A stretch of DNA of 64,000 bases from Pomphorhynchus laevis (taxonomy: Eukaryota; Acanthocephala; Palaeacanthocephala; Echinorhynchida; Pomphorhynchidae), in the NCBI GenBank assembly GCA_012934845.2, contig WNNJ02003651.1, positions 1 to 64,000 on the forward strand. The letters are read 5' to 3'. A program made the translations under genes and the position numbers. The notes under the pieces are model-generated. The model did not search any database. It saw only the letters and a list, made by a program, of their open reading frames with translations, and was not told the DNA's origin. Shown piece by piece: positions 55,501 through 62,683 of this stretch. The stretch's first letter is position 1. Each line of letters starts with the position of its first letter.

Positions 55501-58500
55501 TTGCAGAAGACATTGAAACTTGGAAGCCTGTCGGGGCTCGATCCATTGTCTTTGACTGTTTACATTCGACGAAATTAGAGACAACGGGACATAACGACAA
55601 TTGTTCAATCACAATGGCAAATATCGGATCTGCCCTACCGTACGTGTTCATACTGCATATTTCTATCAACCGCTTTATCATATCGTTTTGTTTGGACAAA
55701 TGAGCAGAATGCTGGAATGACCGTTTGGCTAGCAAGTACAATCCAACCGAGATTGATGGGTAGAGTTGCCTGGGACAACTCTACCCATCAATACATTAAT
55801 ATATTGTGTATTAAATTTACATTTTAGTTTATATGCACTGTGAATATTTGTACCATCAATTTTCGTTTATATTTGAATATTAATTATAGACATATTTATA
55901 TTTAATATTAATTAATATTAATATTAAAATATTAATACTAATATTTTAAATTTCTTTTGCTATAATTTAAGTTTACAATTAAATGGTTTAATTTAAGTTT
56001 ACAATTAAATGGTTTAATTTAAGTTTACAATCATTTTAATTAAAATGTTTTGTATTTTTTGTAGACGCTGTTTTTAAACCGTTCCAAACTCTTTTATCGT
56101 CGCATGGGGTCTTCTAAAATTCTATCTGCGATTGCATATTGCGATAATCCTGAAATTATTCGAGACTTTATACTAGATGAAATAGATTTAACGAATAATA
56201 CGTTTCTACATAAGATGGTAAGCTATCGTTTTATTATTTTTACATATTTTCACTTATTCTTCAGCAAGACCGCGATCAGTGTCAATTTGAATGTCGACAA
56301 CTTTTTGATTCTTTTATGAAGCTGAATGTTGACCGTAACATTGTAAACTTTGTTGTTGCAATGGCTGCAATTATCTTACATATAGGATCTTGTGATATTT
56401 CAAAACTAAGTAAGTAAAGAAAAAATGAAATACGATTTTTTTTGCTGTAAAGATTTTGTCAGTTACTCAGAATTTAGAAATTAGGAAGTATTTATATTAT
56501 ACTAAATATAATAAAGTTTTTTATTATATTAAGTTTTTAATACTTAATTTTAATGATAGAGTTGTTTATTTAGCTTCGTTTACCTGTCAGTATTGGATAG
56601 AAAGAAAAAAAAGACAAGAAAACCGCGTGTACAAGTTACTGCCTGATATTACAAGTTACTGCTTGCTAGTCACTGCCTTTTATCATTGTCTTTGTCATTG
56701 TCAAGTGGAATCTTCTGTAATACCAGGCAACGAAACATGTGAAGGATATCCGCACATTCATTTTTGCATAACATGAGCTGGATCTTTCTTGTAGCGAAAT
56801 TCGAATTGTACAATAACTGTCGCCTATCCATGAATGGATAGGCGACATACTAGGAGGTCGCTTTCTGCTGTAAGGTTCGTTGGACAAGTAGACTGTGTGC
56901 ATGCAGGCATATTACGGTATTCATAATTTATGGAATTTAATTTTGCCGTATAAACATCCAGATTAGACGTATACGAGGGAGTGATGCCAAGCTGGAATGA
57001 TTCTTTTATGTATTTGGAGAATGAATCTAATGAAGAAAGCAAAGCGTCTATCCGTGAGCAGCACTTTGGTGAGATTCCGACAACCCTCTTAGCAAACCGC
57101 TATTGTACTTTATCTATTTGTGCAAAATTGTATGTGGATAGATCTGACCAAATGATAGACAATGCGTAAGTCACAATCGGAAGTAGAATGGATCGGAAAT
57201 GACCTTGCAAAGGACAATGCTTCTAGGTTTTTGCCTAAGGAAGTATATATTACAATTTTGACGGATTTTCGATGCAGATGTTCAGTGAATAACCATTTGG
57301 TAGAAAGAAGAACTCCCAAATAGTTGTGTGAATTGCAGAATTTGACAACTTAATTTCCAATGCTCAACTTAGCACTTTGACATAAAAAACCACCCCGGCG
57401 AAATTTAATTGCTCTGGACTTATGTACGTTTATGGCCAAATGATTCTTAATTCAAGGCTATTTGAGAAGACAATAAATCTGGAGAAACTACAGCCAAATA
57501 TCATATAAGATTATTAGGCTATTTGTGGTGCACACGTTTTGCTAAGACAGTTTTATTTCGTCTAAAGTGTTGATCTAGTTGATTATAGAGGCATTTGCGC
57601 TTTTTAAGGAATCTTCGAGAGCGCTAATACTTTTAGACGCTCAGATTCCGTTCTCTTTCAGATAGCCCAAGGCGGTCTTCGGCCAGTTTCCAAATTTGGT
57701 CTCTTTACCGGAACCGAGGTTTACTTAGAGGTCTCTTTCCAGAGAGTTCGCCTGGAAAACCCTCCGAGGGTGGCGATCCCTACACCGTTTGAGTTAAACA
57801 GTCTTGTCTAGCATCCGATCCTGCTATTGAAGCTTACTAGCTACAAGATAGTGATAGTTTAACAGCTTAGCTCTTCTCTTCACATATTTTCCAGAACATA
57901 ACGTCGCAAATCATATGAAACTATTACAAACTAAATCTTTGATTCAGAGAATCCTGATGTCATGTGAATTTATGGATCTCCTTATGTTCAAACATGGTGT
58001 TGGTTATGCACAAATCGTTACGAGAACGAAAGTGCAATAATTCAAAAGCACTTGCATTCAGATCGGATAGTCTGTATCATCCAAGACTCCCTTACAAGTG
58101 CTATTGTCGCTACCAACATGAGCTTTTGAGTCACCCAATAAAACGTGGGAATCTTCCACAGGAGTACTATCAAGCGAAGCCTGTAGATCTTCTACGAAAA
58201 CTTCGTATTTGGAGATAATATCGGGCTCATACACACAACGGTTATTCCTTTCCCTCTGTGACTAAAAGTCTCAGAGACGCCAGTCTCAGATGACAATCGG
58301 AGACTTGTAATTATCCCTACTAAATAGTTCTATACCCACCCATAGTCGTTTCTCGTTGGTAACTCCCGAATAGTTTAAGGTCCAACCTTGGTTCGCTTCA
58401 GATGTTTATGTCTCTTTCGCTGTCTCCGTACAACTGCTTGGTCACACGGCACCCGACAATGAAAACTCCTCCAGTCAGTGGTGAGTTAACCATTGTTCGT

Positions 58501-61500
58501 CACTCTTATTTTTTTGTAAATTTGTTGCTTGTAATTTTCATAGTATTAATTTTGTTTGTTCGGCTATATCCCGTTCCCGATATCCTTTGACGATCCAGCA
58601 TCGCTATTGTAAGAAAACAGACGTTTGCGACACTATTCCACCTTTTCGTTCATTGTCTAATATGCCGTTGTAGTCATTGGTGTGATTTTGTTTGTTCGGC
58701 TATCTCCTATTCGTGATATCCTTTGAAGATCCAACATCGCTACTGCAAGAAAACAGGCCTAGTTGATTCTCTTCGTCATTTTTGTTAATTGTTCAATTCG
58801 TCGTTGCGTTCATCGAAGGGATTTGAGATAGTCTATGAAAAGATTATCCCTATGGCTTATGCAAACGGGCCTATTATTTAGTCGTTGATCGATTAATGTC
58901 GAACATACGTTACCTGGGCGGCTTCACGAAGATTCTAATTGGCAATAGGTGCCAGCTTCATACTTAATCTACAGGTACCTAGCGGCCCAAATTAGATTTT
59001 AATTTTTTGAAAATTTCTTACATAAGACCTTGACAATTTAAATAATTTCTTGTTGTCTTTTTAATGCGACAATTTTTATCTTTCTATCCTAAGAGATATA
59101 ACTTAGAATTTGAATATAATCTTTAATACTTTGTAATTGCTATTTTATATTTTATTTTCGATAATTTTCGTATGAATCGCTAAATATATAGTTTAATAGT
59201 TTTAGTTTTTGATCGTAAATATAAAAGTCAAGAGTCTTAAATACGTTCTACAGCCATTTTTGCGTCCCCCATAGATGCAACAAGCGCTTCAAGATTAGTA
59301 TCACGGCTATGGAATCGCACCGTCTGCATTTGCACAAGTTCGGATGCATAAAGTTGTTCTTGAGTTTGGTTTGATTGTTGATTTGTCGGCTGATGTTGCT
59401 GGGGTTGAAGACGATTAAATGGTTGAAACAACGAAGCAGTATGATCTTGATTTGAATTTTGTAAATTTTGAAATGCTGTTGTTGCATAAGCTGTTTGTCT
59501 ATTGTTTGGTGATTGAATGAAATCCACATTGAATGAAGTAGGTTGACTATTCTTTTGATTATCGACTAAATCGCTTATATTTGAAGAGATCAACTGTGGA
59601 TATACTTGTGGGGATGTATCCCTAAGACGAAGTAGGTTTTGTAGAATTTGTACAATCGGCATTAATGCTCGAGGATTTGTGTATAGAGCACGAATTTCAG
59701 GTTTTGTACCCTGACTTATAAACTCATGAATTACACGATGTACTTGTTCTCTTTGTCTTTCGTCAGCAGATTAAGTAGAATACCAGGATTGCGGATAGAA
59801 TTATCCATGTTTGGATTAAAACTGGATGCCCACAACATGTCGCTTAACACGCGAGGATTTTCTGCAGCGACTACTAATAATTGTTGAGGGTTCATCGTAG
59901 AATACCGATTAGTGTTTTCGCTTGATGTAGATTGCAAAGGCGACTCTAAACAGTTTGTATTAGATACATATGATCTAGACGAATCGACTAAATTAAATGG
60001 CAAATGATTTAAAATGGATGCAGATCGATTATTTTGAAATGTAGTATTCTGAGATGCCCCCGGGATTAGGCAGGGGGTTTGTATTTTCAGTTCCTACTTG
60101 ACTATTGTTAGCTGTACTAGATGAGCTAGAATTAGTATGAGATTTTATGCCATGAAATTAGCACCGGCGACAAAGGGCACGAGGTCGTTCGGGAGAGTAC
60201 CAGCGATCATGTTGTTGACTAGTGACGTTAGGCGTTAAAGCAAAATCGCATGATCTACCGACAGCATATCTCGAATATGTTCTGTCCTCAAACCTAAACA
60301 GCCAGGAGTGGAAGAGGATAGGAATGATGATACTGCGGCCTTATCTATGTCCGAGTCAATCGACAAGGGGGTACTCAAAGATGTTTGTCCATGACTTTAA
60401 AGAACATTATGTAAGGGGTGTAGCTCTGTCAGTCTTCCGCACAAAGATTCTGAAAATTCGCATATATTATTCGATGTAAGGCTGCGCATCGCTTTTCCGA
60501 AATTGCCATTTCTTGCCAATTCGATGACTTCCATAAATTCATTTTTCTCATCATGAGCTCCTCTGAATTTCCTGGTAGATCGAAACCTCGAAGAGGAAAA
60601 GCAATCACGCTCTCTTCCACTTTTGAATTTGTCTATATGCGCATTAATATTAGATCTAGTGTTGTCTCCGGCATGGTGCCGACCTGAGGAAGTCTGTAGG
60701 CATAGCTTCGGGAAGCAGAGCAAACGCTCCCAATCGTGGGATGAATTTGAGCACAATGCCTCTAGAATTAAAGAAGAAAAAACATCGCCAACTCGGCGGC
60801 GAAGATTTAAAGGTATGCGCTTGATCGTGTTTACTGGTTCCATCGAAATCCTATGAAGAAGCTCGAAGGATTTGTCTTGATATTCGCAGCAAGAACTGTC
60901 CATCTTTTCAAACTGAAACGATGTCTCCAAGGTGTTCTCGTCGGCGTCTAAAAACTCAGGTATTGTGTCAGTTGATTCGATTACGTTGTGAGAGCTGACT
61001 GTCGGTAGCTGTCATGATCCTGAGCATCGCAAGTTCACAGGTCCGTGTCCCGGAGATGACCTGATGCATTAAGGCGAAACGATCTGCCACAGGCCACGCA
61101 ACTACCCGTATTCGCTTGCATGTTATCGCAAGCTCAGTTTTGTATTTATTAATTGTAAGTAGTTGGTTCGTAGCTGATTCGTAGTTGGTTCGTAGTGTAA
61201 GTTGGTTCGTAGTGTAAGTTGGTTCGTAGTGTAAGTTGGTTCGTAGTGTAAGTTGGTTCGTAATGTAAGTTGGTTCGTAGTGTAAGTTGGTTCGTAGTGT
61301 AAGTTGGTTCGTAGTTGTATCTATGTATGTTAATTTATTTCAAACTTTTTTAGGTTATAGTTTTTATAGTCTAAATTCAATGGTTATTATTATTTGTTCC
61401 GCGTATAATTATAATTATATGCCATCAAGTGATTTAAGATAACGAATAATTTAAGTATTATTATATAATTATATTTATATTATATTATAATATAATTATA

Positions 61501-62683
61501 ATATATTATAATTATATAAATATAATTATATATATTTATAATAATATATATTTATATAATAAATAATTATATAAATATAATTACAATTATAATAACATTA
61601 AAAAAATTATTAATAAAATAATAATAACCTGACAGCATAAAAAAATTATATTAGTCAATTCATACTAATTTATTTTTATTTAGGGCAAATATTATTTGCA
61701 TATTTAATAAATTGGTAAAATGCTATAATTAATTTTTTATAATTAAGTTATTATTATTTATGCAATGTATATTAATTATCTTTTTTGAATAAGCATAAAT
61801 TGTGATTCATTTGATACAATCTTCGGTTTCCTTAAATGGACTCTTGTCATTCTTCTATGTGATTTGACGCGTGCTGGTAGGAAAATACCCTACAGGCATG
61901 CCACAGCGAGAACGGGGCGATCTTAGACAAATAGAAGAGGATCGAGCAATTGCAAACGACTTTTTTTGTATTAATATACATAATAATGTATATAATATAC
62001 ATAATAATATTAATATGTATATTAATATTGTTACATATTAATATGTAACAATTCTGCGTTGCAGCTTAAATGCTTGAATTTCACATTTAAATTATAAGTA
62101 AAAAATTATTTTATTCATAAAAATTTATTTCAATTTTGAATTTTGACTTGATATAAATTATATAAAGTCTTATATAATAATTATTTATCTATTATTTTAT
62201 TATTAATTTTTAATTTTTTATTAATTTTAATTTAATTATTTATTGTTTAATTATTTAATATTTTATAATTAATTATTTATTTTTTATTAATTTTAATTTA
62301 TAAATAATATAAAATACGTAGACTCAGTTAGCTCAGATTAAGTAATTATTTCAATAATTATCTTATAACTTAATAATTTTACATTCATATGTCTTCGTTT
62401 TATTTAAGGTGGTGTTGATGTAGAAATGGCCAGGGAGACGTGCTGGGCTTTTCCTGAAATCGACAACTGTTCTACTATTTTAAAAATTGACAAAGATTTA
62501 CTTTTAAATTTAATATTCACCTCAAAGTATGAGAACAGTTAATCTCGAATACATGTCACTTTTGTTTAGCTATGACCGCAACAGTAACATTGCAGAAATG
62601 ACTCCTCTTCGTATGATCTGTGGATTCGCCACAACGTGCTATAATCACTTAATTGAAGCAGTACTTAGAGCAATAAATATTAC
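43467..62683 (+). CDS. Myosin XVIII-like gene (PDZ plus divergent motor), ten exons, open at both ends
   Basis: Ten exons (43467-43566, 43630-43994, 46685-46840, 49774-49984, 50671-50871, 50920-51056, 56065-56217, 56265-56409, 62409-62526, 62570-62683) join into 566 codons with no stop. All splice sites are GT-AG and all phases agree. The product has a PDZ-like domain (about residues 55-135), an SH3-like entry segment (YWLLDNDGYIPVVLL), then EKANDAEFDMSDDLSTLQF and the first half of a myosin motor. PDZ before motor is diagnostic of myosin XVIII, which tethers actin and membranes and shows little motor ATPase. The P-loop is degenerate (VGSYISTKDE for GSSGSGKT: Lys kept, Thr and two Gly lost) and no switch I SSRF is seen, predicting a non-catalytic pseudo-motor. 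Short introns of 43-63 nt alternate with TE-filled introns of 2.7-6 kb. The 3' exons lie right of the window. Confidence 0.82.
43630..43994 (+). CDS. Myosin XVIII-like exon 2: PDZ domain
   Basis: The exon encodes the PDZ strand-helix core FFPQDILISLNDRNLESMPA and EKVNRIIRSLAGRTLTVQVL, aligning with the VPGD-RLVEINGQNVE region of vertebrate MYO18A. The usual carboxylate-binding GLGF loop is not recognisable. A Ser/Lys-rich linker follows. Donor GTAATT; phase 0 end. Confidence 0.8.
44280..45130. repeat. Unassigned dispersed repeat, copy 1
   Basis: The phrase AACTCCCGAATAGTGCAAGC (44471) and following CCAACCTTGATCC recur at 58364 with small changes, and scattered matches continue on both sides, so 44280-45130 and 58260-58990 appear to be diverged members of one family. 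GC-richer than the surroundings, without a coding frame; perhaps a retroelement 3' region. Confidence 0.45.
45184..46175. repeat. Giant palindrome in intron 2
   Basis: Arms 45184-45505 and 45858-46175 (about 320 bases each) are near-perfect complements around a 350-base loop; for example CAAGGTTGCAACCGAAAAAT in the left arm returns inverted in the right. Transcribed intron RNA would form a long double strand. A third, partial copy of the right arm lies at 46325-46450. Confidence 0.92.
46325..46450 (+). repeat. Third partial copy of the palindrome arm
   Basis: AATGTTATCTTTCATTAGATT through TTGCAACCTTGACTAAATTT repeats 45885-46000 in the same orientation with a small deletion. Confidence 0.85.
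46510..46600 (+). repeat. PLE module remnant in intron 2
   Basis: CATTAGCATGTATTTGCCCC, CGCTGCTTGG and GGGTCGAGGAATAGGG are the hairpin 3' arm and first pseudoknot helix of the structured module; the 3' half is lost. Confidence 0.65.
46685..46840 (+). CDS. Myosin XVIII-like exon 3: motor entry segment
   Basis: Fifty-two codons, including NYWLLDNDGYIPVVLLDVL and KSRVRFVNN, match the SH3-like beta segment before the motor of MYO18 (WLVHKDGF, KVRV). The acceptor is TTTAAG; the donor GTTTGT is weak. Phases are 0/0, matching the neighbours. Confidence 0.75.
47430..47780 (+). repeat. PLE module remnants and tail
   Basis: Two partial module starts (GGTCGAGGAATAAGACCGAA at 47432 and GAGAAATAGGGGCCGGAAC at 47543) form a short tandem duplication. 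They are followed by CATAGCAG, the CTGATGACC arm and the TTATTTATTAGTCAATTG tail. Confidence 0.65.
48330..48540 (+). pseudogene. PLE RT N-terminal fragment
   Basis: The plus strand reads YIITTIDKASNNFVFICKKL after an upstream stretch shared with 22795-22980. About 50 codons remain. A minus-strand fragment of the still more N-terminal part of the same family follows at 48590-48690. Confidence 0.65.
49125..49159. repeat. Snap-back hairpin
   Basis: AATAACCAGAGTTATT, a 3-base loop TCC, then its exact complement: 16-bp arms with a minimal loop. Confidence 0.9.
49774..49984 (+). CDS. Myosin XVIII-like exon 4: motor start
   Basis: ANDAEFDMSDDLSTLQFINE and NLLHVLKTRSKEG correspond to the EKAN, DLASLVYLNE and VLHTLRQRY blocks that open the motor in myosin XVIII. 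Acceptor TTTTAG, donor GTAAAT, end phase 1. Confidence 0.85.
49985..50670. other. Intron 4 of the myosin-like gene (686 nt)
   Basis: No mobile element fragment or coding frame recognised. It ends with a TTAAAATTCTAG acceptor. Confidence 0.6.
50671..50871 (+). CDS. Myosin XVIII-like exon 5: P-loop region
   Basis: LRPDCLPPHTLSIAYNASRN matches the motor block DDMPPHIYAVAQTAYR, followed by QSIVLVGSYISTKDEILRH in the position of QSIILLGSSGSGKTTSCQH. The ATP-binding loop keeps the Lys but loses two Gly and the Thr that coordinates magnesium. Donor GTAAAG; a 48-nt intron follows. Confidence 0.85.
50920..51056 (+). CDS. Myosin XVIII-like exon 6: motor core
   Basis: WVDSVCKLISTACG occupies the place of the loop and helix normally reading WQALYTLLEAFGN, and FKMGMNGRGYACQFLVE that of [22 protein letters not shown]. 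The N-x-SSRFG switch I sequence is not present. The 48-nt intron upstream is a multiple of three without a stop, so retention would add 16 residues. Confidence 0.7.
51245..51305 (+). repeat. PLE module remnant
   Basis: TAACATAGCAGTTCCTCCAG is the second pseudoknot 3' arm and the inner helix arm of the module; the 5' half is absent. Confidence 0.55.
52130..52790 (-). pseudogene. RLE-type element endonuclease fragment
   Basis: The minus strand reads VWNYTCPLTMAASYAMHAV, AGAGKVAGLAETRKSAKY and FHPVEIKTLGVYGQANKAW, the C-terminal endonuclease of the 29.7-33 kb subfamily. At about 52690 it jumps to a piece of the RT finger region (homologous to 31640-31700), so an internal block is deleted. Numerous stops. 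Confidence 0.75.
52810..52989 (+). pseudogene. PLE RT carboxyl end, copy D
   Basis: The last 55 or so codons of the endonuclease-less PLE: FQNHLNNLMDTYFKLGYYKN, VKYINQHNNIKNKFKLLSGK and FLWMDNK before TAA. Intact in this short span. It is followed by the terminal module. Confidence 0.8.
52996..53146 (+). ncRNA. Structured PLE terminal RNA module, best plus-strand copy
   Basis: Closing helix 52996-53008 with 53134-53146 (GTATTAGAATAAG / CTTATTCTGATAC). Inner helix about 53023-53033 with 53112-53124. Hairpin 53032-53039 with 53047-53054 (AAATACAT / ATGTATTT). Pseudoknot helix 1 pairs 53055-53060 with 53086-53091 (GGCCCC / GGGGCT, one G-U). Pseudoknot helix 2 pairs 53062-53069 with 53104-53111 (CTGCTATG / CATAGCAG). 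Adjacent helices abut with zero or one base between them. The interleaved order is that of a double pseudoknot, like HDV-type ribozymes in topology only. It lies seven bases after the PLE stop codon. Confidence 0.7.
53147..53440 (+). repeat. PLE terminal-repeat tail, copy D
   Basis: TGTTATTTATTAGTCCATTC, A/T tract, and terminal TACCTAGACTCAGTTATCTG. A stray RT fragment (CGTAAAGATGACATATTTAA) is embedded at 53230. Confidence 0.7.
53836..53990 (+). other. Unassigned short frame, possible exon
   Basis: After a GATTAG acceptor-like site the frame reads ANQSMHFVKIQLEKYGFDSE, then HMVKELLNTVVKLDNMNPKI and LLQCA. Composition looks coding and the stretch ends at a CAG. It is not needed between exons 6 and 7 of the myosin-like gene, whose phases already match. 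I cannot assign it. Confidence 0.3.
54050..54116 (+). pseudogene. PLE carboxyl fragment split by an insertion, left side
   Basis: NDIGFLQNHLNNLIETYF-type sequence stops at ACATATT, exactly where a CR1/Jockey fragment begins, and resumes at 54825. Confidence 0.75.
54117..54824 (+). mobile_element. 5'-truncated CR1/Jockey-like insertion with ATTCT tail
   Basis: About 708 bases ending in a TTCTA-type short tandem tail (AAATAAATTCTATTCTATTCTA) split one PLE sequence. The flanks share ATATT, a candidate 5-base target duplication. Confidence 0.8.
54219..54680 (+). CDS. CR1/Jockey-like RT C-terminal domain, 5'-truncated
   Basis: A frame of 153 codons encodes the tail of a non-LTR RT: PRLEYCLGLLVNCPAYQFYY, LQRILHMAARVIFRL, ILNWLDIPSRITSQILTLAW, LSLRSHRSYSLFVPRHNGN and RAFIIAAPRLWNKLPRDT. 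It lacks the palm and endonuclease because of 5' truncation and cannot be functional. The open frame in an otherwise decayed region points to a recent insertion. The same domain in a much older form is at 34690-35245. Confidence 0.8.
   Translation: MPRLEYCLGLLVNCPAYQFYYLQRILHMAARVIFRLRKYDHISNTLRILNWLDIPSRITSQILTLAWQIKFRHNPPYLYLPDSASYMTTGLSLRSHRSYSLFVPRHNGNHGYRAFIIAAPRLWNKLPRDTKSLMSLKHFKTSLIAILLANELK
54825..55400 (+). pseudogene. PLE carboxyl fragments, right side of the insertion
   Basis: 54825-55000 continues the PLE terminal helix, with a snap-back (CCCGCTAAT...ATTAGCGGG, 54938-54968) before WMDN. 55020-55370 is a second, scrambled RT piece with RYIDDV-like sequence and NTLNNEILRIATICNDIGF. 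Confidence 0.7.
55430..55790 (-). pseudogene. RLE-type element fragment ending in a snap-back
   Basis: Homologous to 30430-30760 of the long RLE element (about 75 percent by eye) and complementary in coverage to the fragment at 52130-52790. The right end folds back: TGATGGGTAGAGTTG (55754-) pairs with CAACTCTACCCATCA (-55790), whereas the parent continues normally. Confidence 0.7.
56065..56217 (+). CDS. Myosin XVIII-like exon 7
   Basis: TLFLNRSKLFYRRMGSSKIL follows FLVE directly, matching LLEKLRVARR...FNVFYYLLA. The remaining helices precede the K/R-loop region. Acceptor GTAG, donor GTAAGC, phases 0/0. Confidence 0.75.
56265..56409 (+). CDS. Myosin XVIII-like exon 8
   Basis: FECRQLFDSFMKLNVDRNIV and VVAMAAIILHIGS match the motor helices FxxLxxAMKVLGIS and the AAIYHLG/ILHLGN block. 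A 47-nt intron separates it from exon 7. The donor is a consensus GTAAGT; end phase 1. Confidence 0.8.
56780..57470 (-). pseudogene. CR1/Jockey-like RT C-terminal fragment, antisense
   Basis: The minus strand reads NYLGVLLSTKWLFTEHLHRK and ALSFARSFPIHSTSDCDLRI followed by VYHLVRS, the thumb pattern YLGV..., F..HI, R.F....L..LY..LVRS. This is the region missing from the truncated element at 3360. Frame changes and stops are present. Confidence 0.6.
57640..57790 (-). pseudogene. RTE-like RT tail fragment
   Basis: About 140 bases match 26211-26340 (AGCCCAAGGCGGTCTTCGGC, TCTCTTTCCAGAGAGT), the end of the RT frame described there. Too degraded to translate fully. Confidence 0.7.
58260..58990. repeat. 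Unassigned dispersed repeat, copy 2
   Basis: Shares AACTCCCGAATAGTTTAAGG/CCAACCTTGG with 44471. Within it TTTGTTCGGCTAT...GATATCCTTTGA is itself duplicated (58554 and 58689). No coding frame. Confidence 0.45.
59237..60150 (-). pseudogene. Ubiquilin retropseudogene, C-terminal half
   Basis: In three minus-strand frames the order is that of ubiquilin: a Ser/Asn linker, GTENTNPLPNP (near 60080), an STI1-type block NPQQLLVVAAENPRVLSDML (59731-60003), RVIHEFISQGTKPEIRALYT with NPRALMPIVQILQNLLRLRD (about 59600-59740), a Gln-rich linker and a C-terminal UBA-like helix TNLEALVASMGDAKMAVERI (59237). Ubiquilins shuttle ubiquitinated proteins to the proteasome. The UBA has lost its MGF loop. Two frameshifts (a G-run at about 60065 and another near 59745) and no introns mark an RNA-derived copy. 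The N-terminal UBL half is absent; an RLE element fragment takes its place. Confidence 0.78.
60150..60990 (-). pseudogene. RLE-type element pre-RT/RT-0 fragment joined to ubiquilin
   Basis: The minus strand encodes SHDWERLLCFPKLCLQ, FGKAMRSLTSNNICEF with LTELHP, then after one frame change FLSSSTPGCLGLRTEHIRDM and MIAGTLPNDLVPFVAGANFM. These are the W-LL-F, L-S, LHP, GLR-EH and G-VP-LL blocks before the RT fingers of RLE elements. The sequence stops exactly after GANFMA and passes into ubiquilin in the same orientation. Confidence 0.75.
61150..61316 (+). repeat. 17-bp minisatellite
   Basis: About eight units of GTTGGTTCGTAGTGTAA with shorter variants at both ends. Confidence 0.95.
61317..62080. 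other. Very AT-rich spacer in intron 8
   Basis: Long TATAATTATAT runs (61450-61620) with strong self-complementarity. A moderately GC segment at 61850-61960 has no coding frame. Confidence 0.5.
62080..62340 (+). repeat. PLE terminal-repeat tail
   Basis: A/T tract with TTGACTTGATATAAATTATA and the terminus ACGTAGACTCAGTTAGCTCAG, as in the other PLE copies; the module is missing. Confidence 0.6.
62409..62526 (+). CDS. Myosin XVIII-like exon 9
   Basis: GVDVEMARETCWAFPEIDNC and ILKIDKDLLLNLIFTS fit the helices after the ILHLG block (lid region before SH2-like helices). Without splicing the frame stops at 62541-62543; the 43-nt intron restores the frame. Confidence 0.65.
62570..62683 (+). CDS. 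Myosin XVIII-like exon 10, last recognised in window
   Basis: PLRMICGFATTCYNHLIEAV and LRAINIT match the conserved motor helix [24 protein letters not shown]. The donor GTGAGT follows in phase 2. The switch II and converter exons must lie beyond the window. Confidence 0.75.

Larger units (their letters stand above)
51057..56064. other. Intron 6 of the myosin-like gene (5008 nt)
   Basis: Holds a module remnant (51245-51305), two antisense RLE fragments (52130-52790, 55430-55790), a PLE end with the best preserved structured module, a CR1/Jockey insertion in PLE sequence, and an unassigned short frame at 53836-53990. 51306-52130 shows nothing recognisable. Confidence 0.65.
56410..62408. other. 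Intron 8 of the myosin-like gene (5999 nt)
   Basis: Contains antisense CR1/Jockey and RTE pieces (56780-57790), an unassigned repeat (58260-58990), the ubiquilin-RLE chimera (59237-60990), a minisatellite (61150-61316) and a PLE tail (62080-62340). A hairpin of 13-bp arms, CGCCTATCCAT type, lies at 56820-56847. Confidence 0.65.

Noticed and set aside
61150-61316. CRISPR-like array.
   Set aside because: The 17-base units are contiguous without unique spacers; it is a simple minisatellite in a eukaryotic intron.
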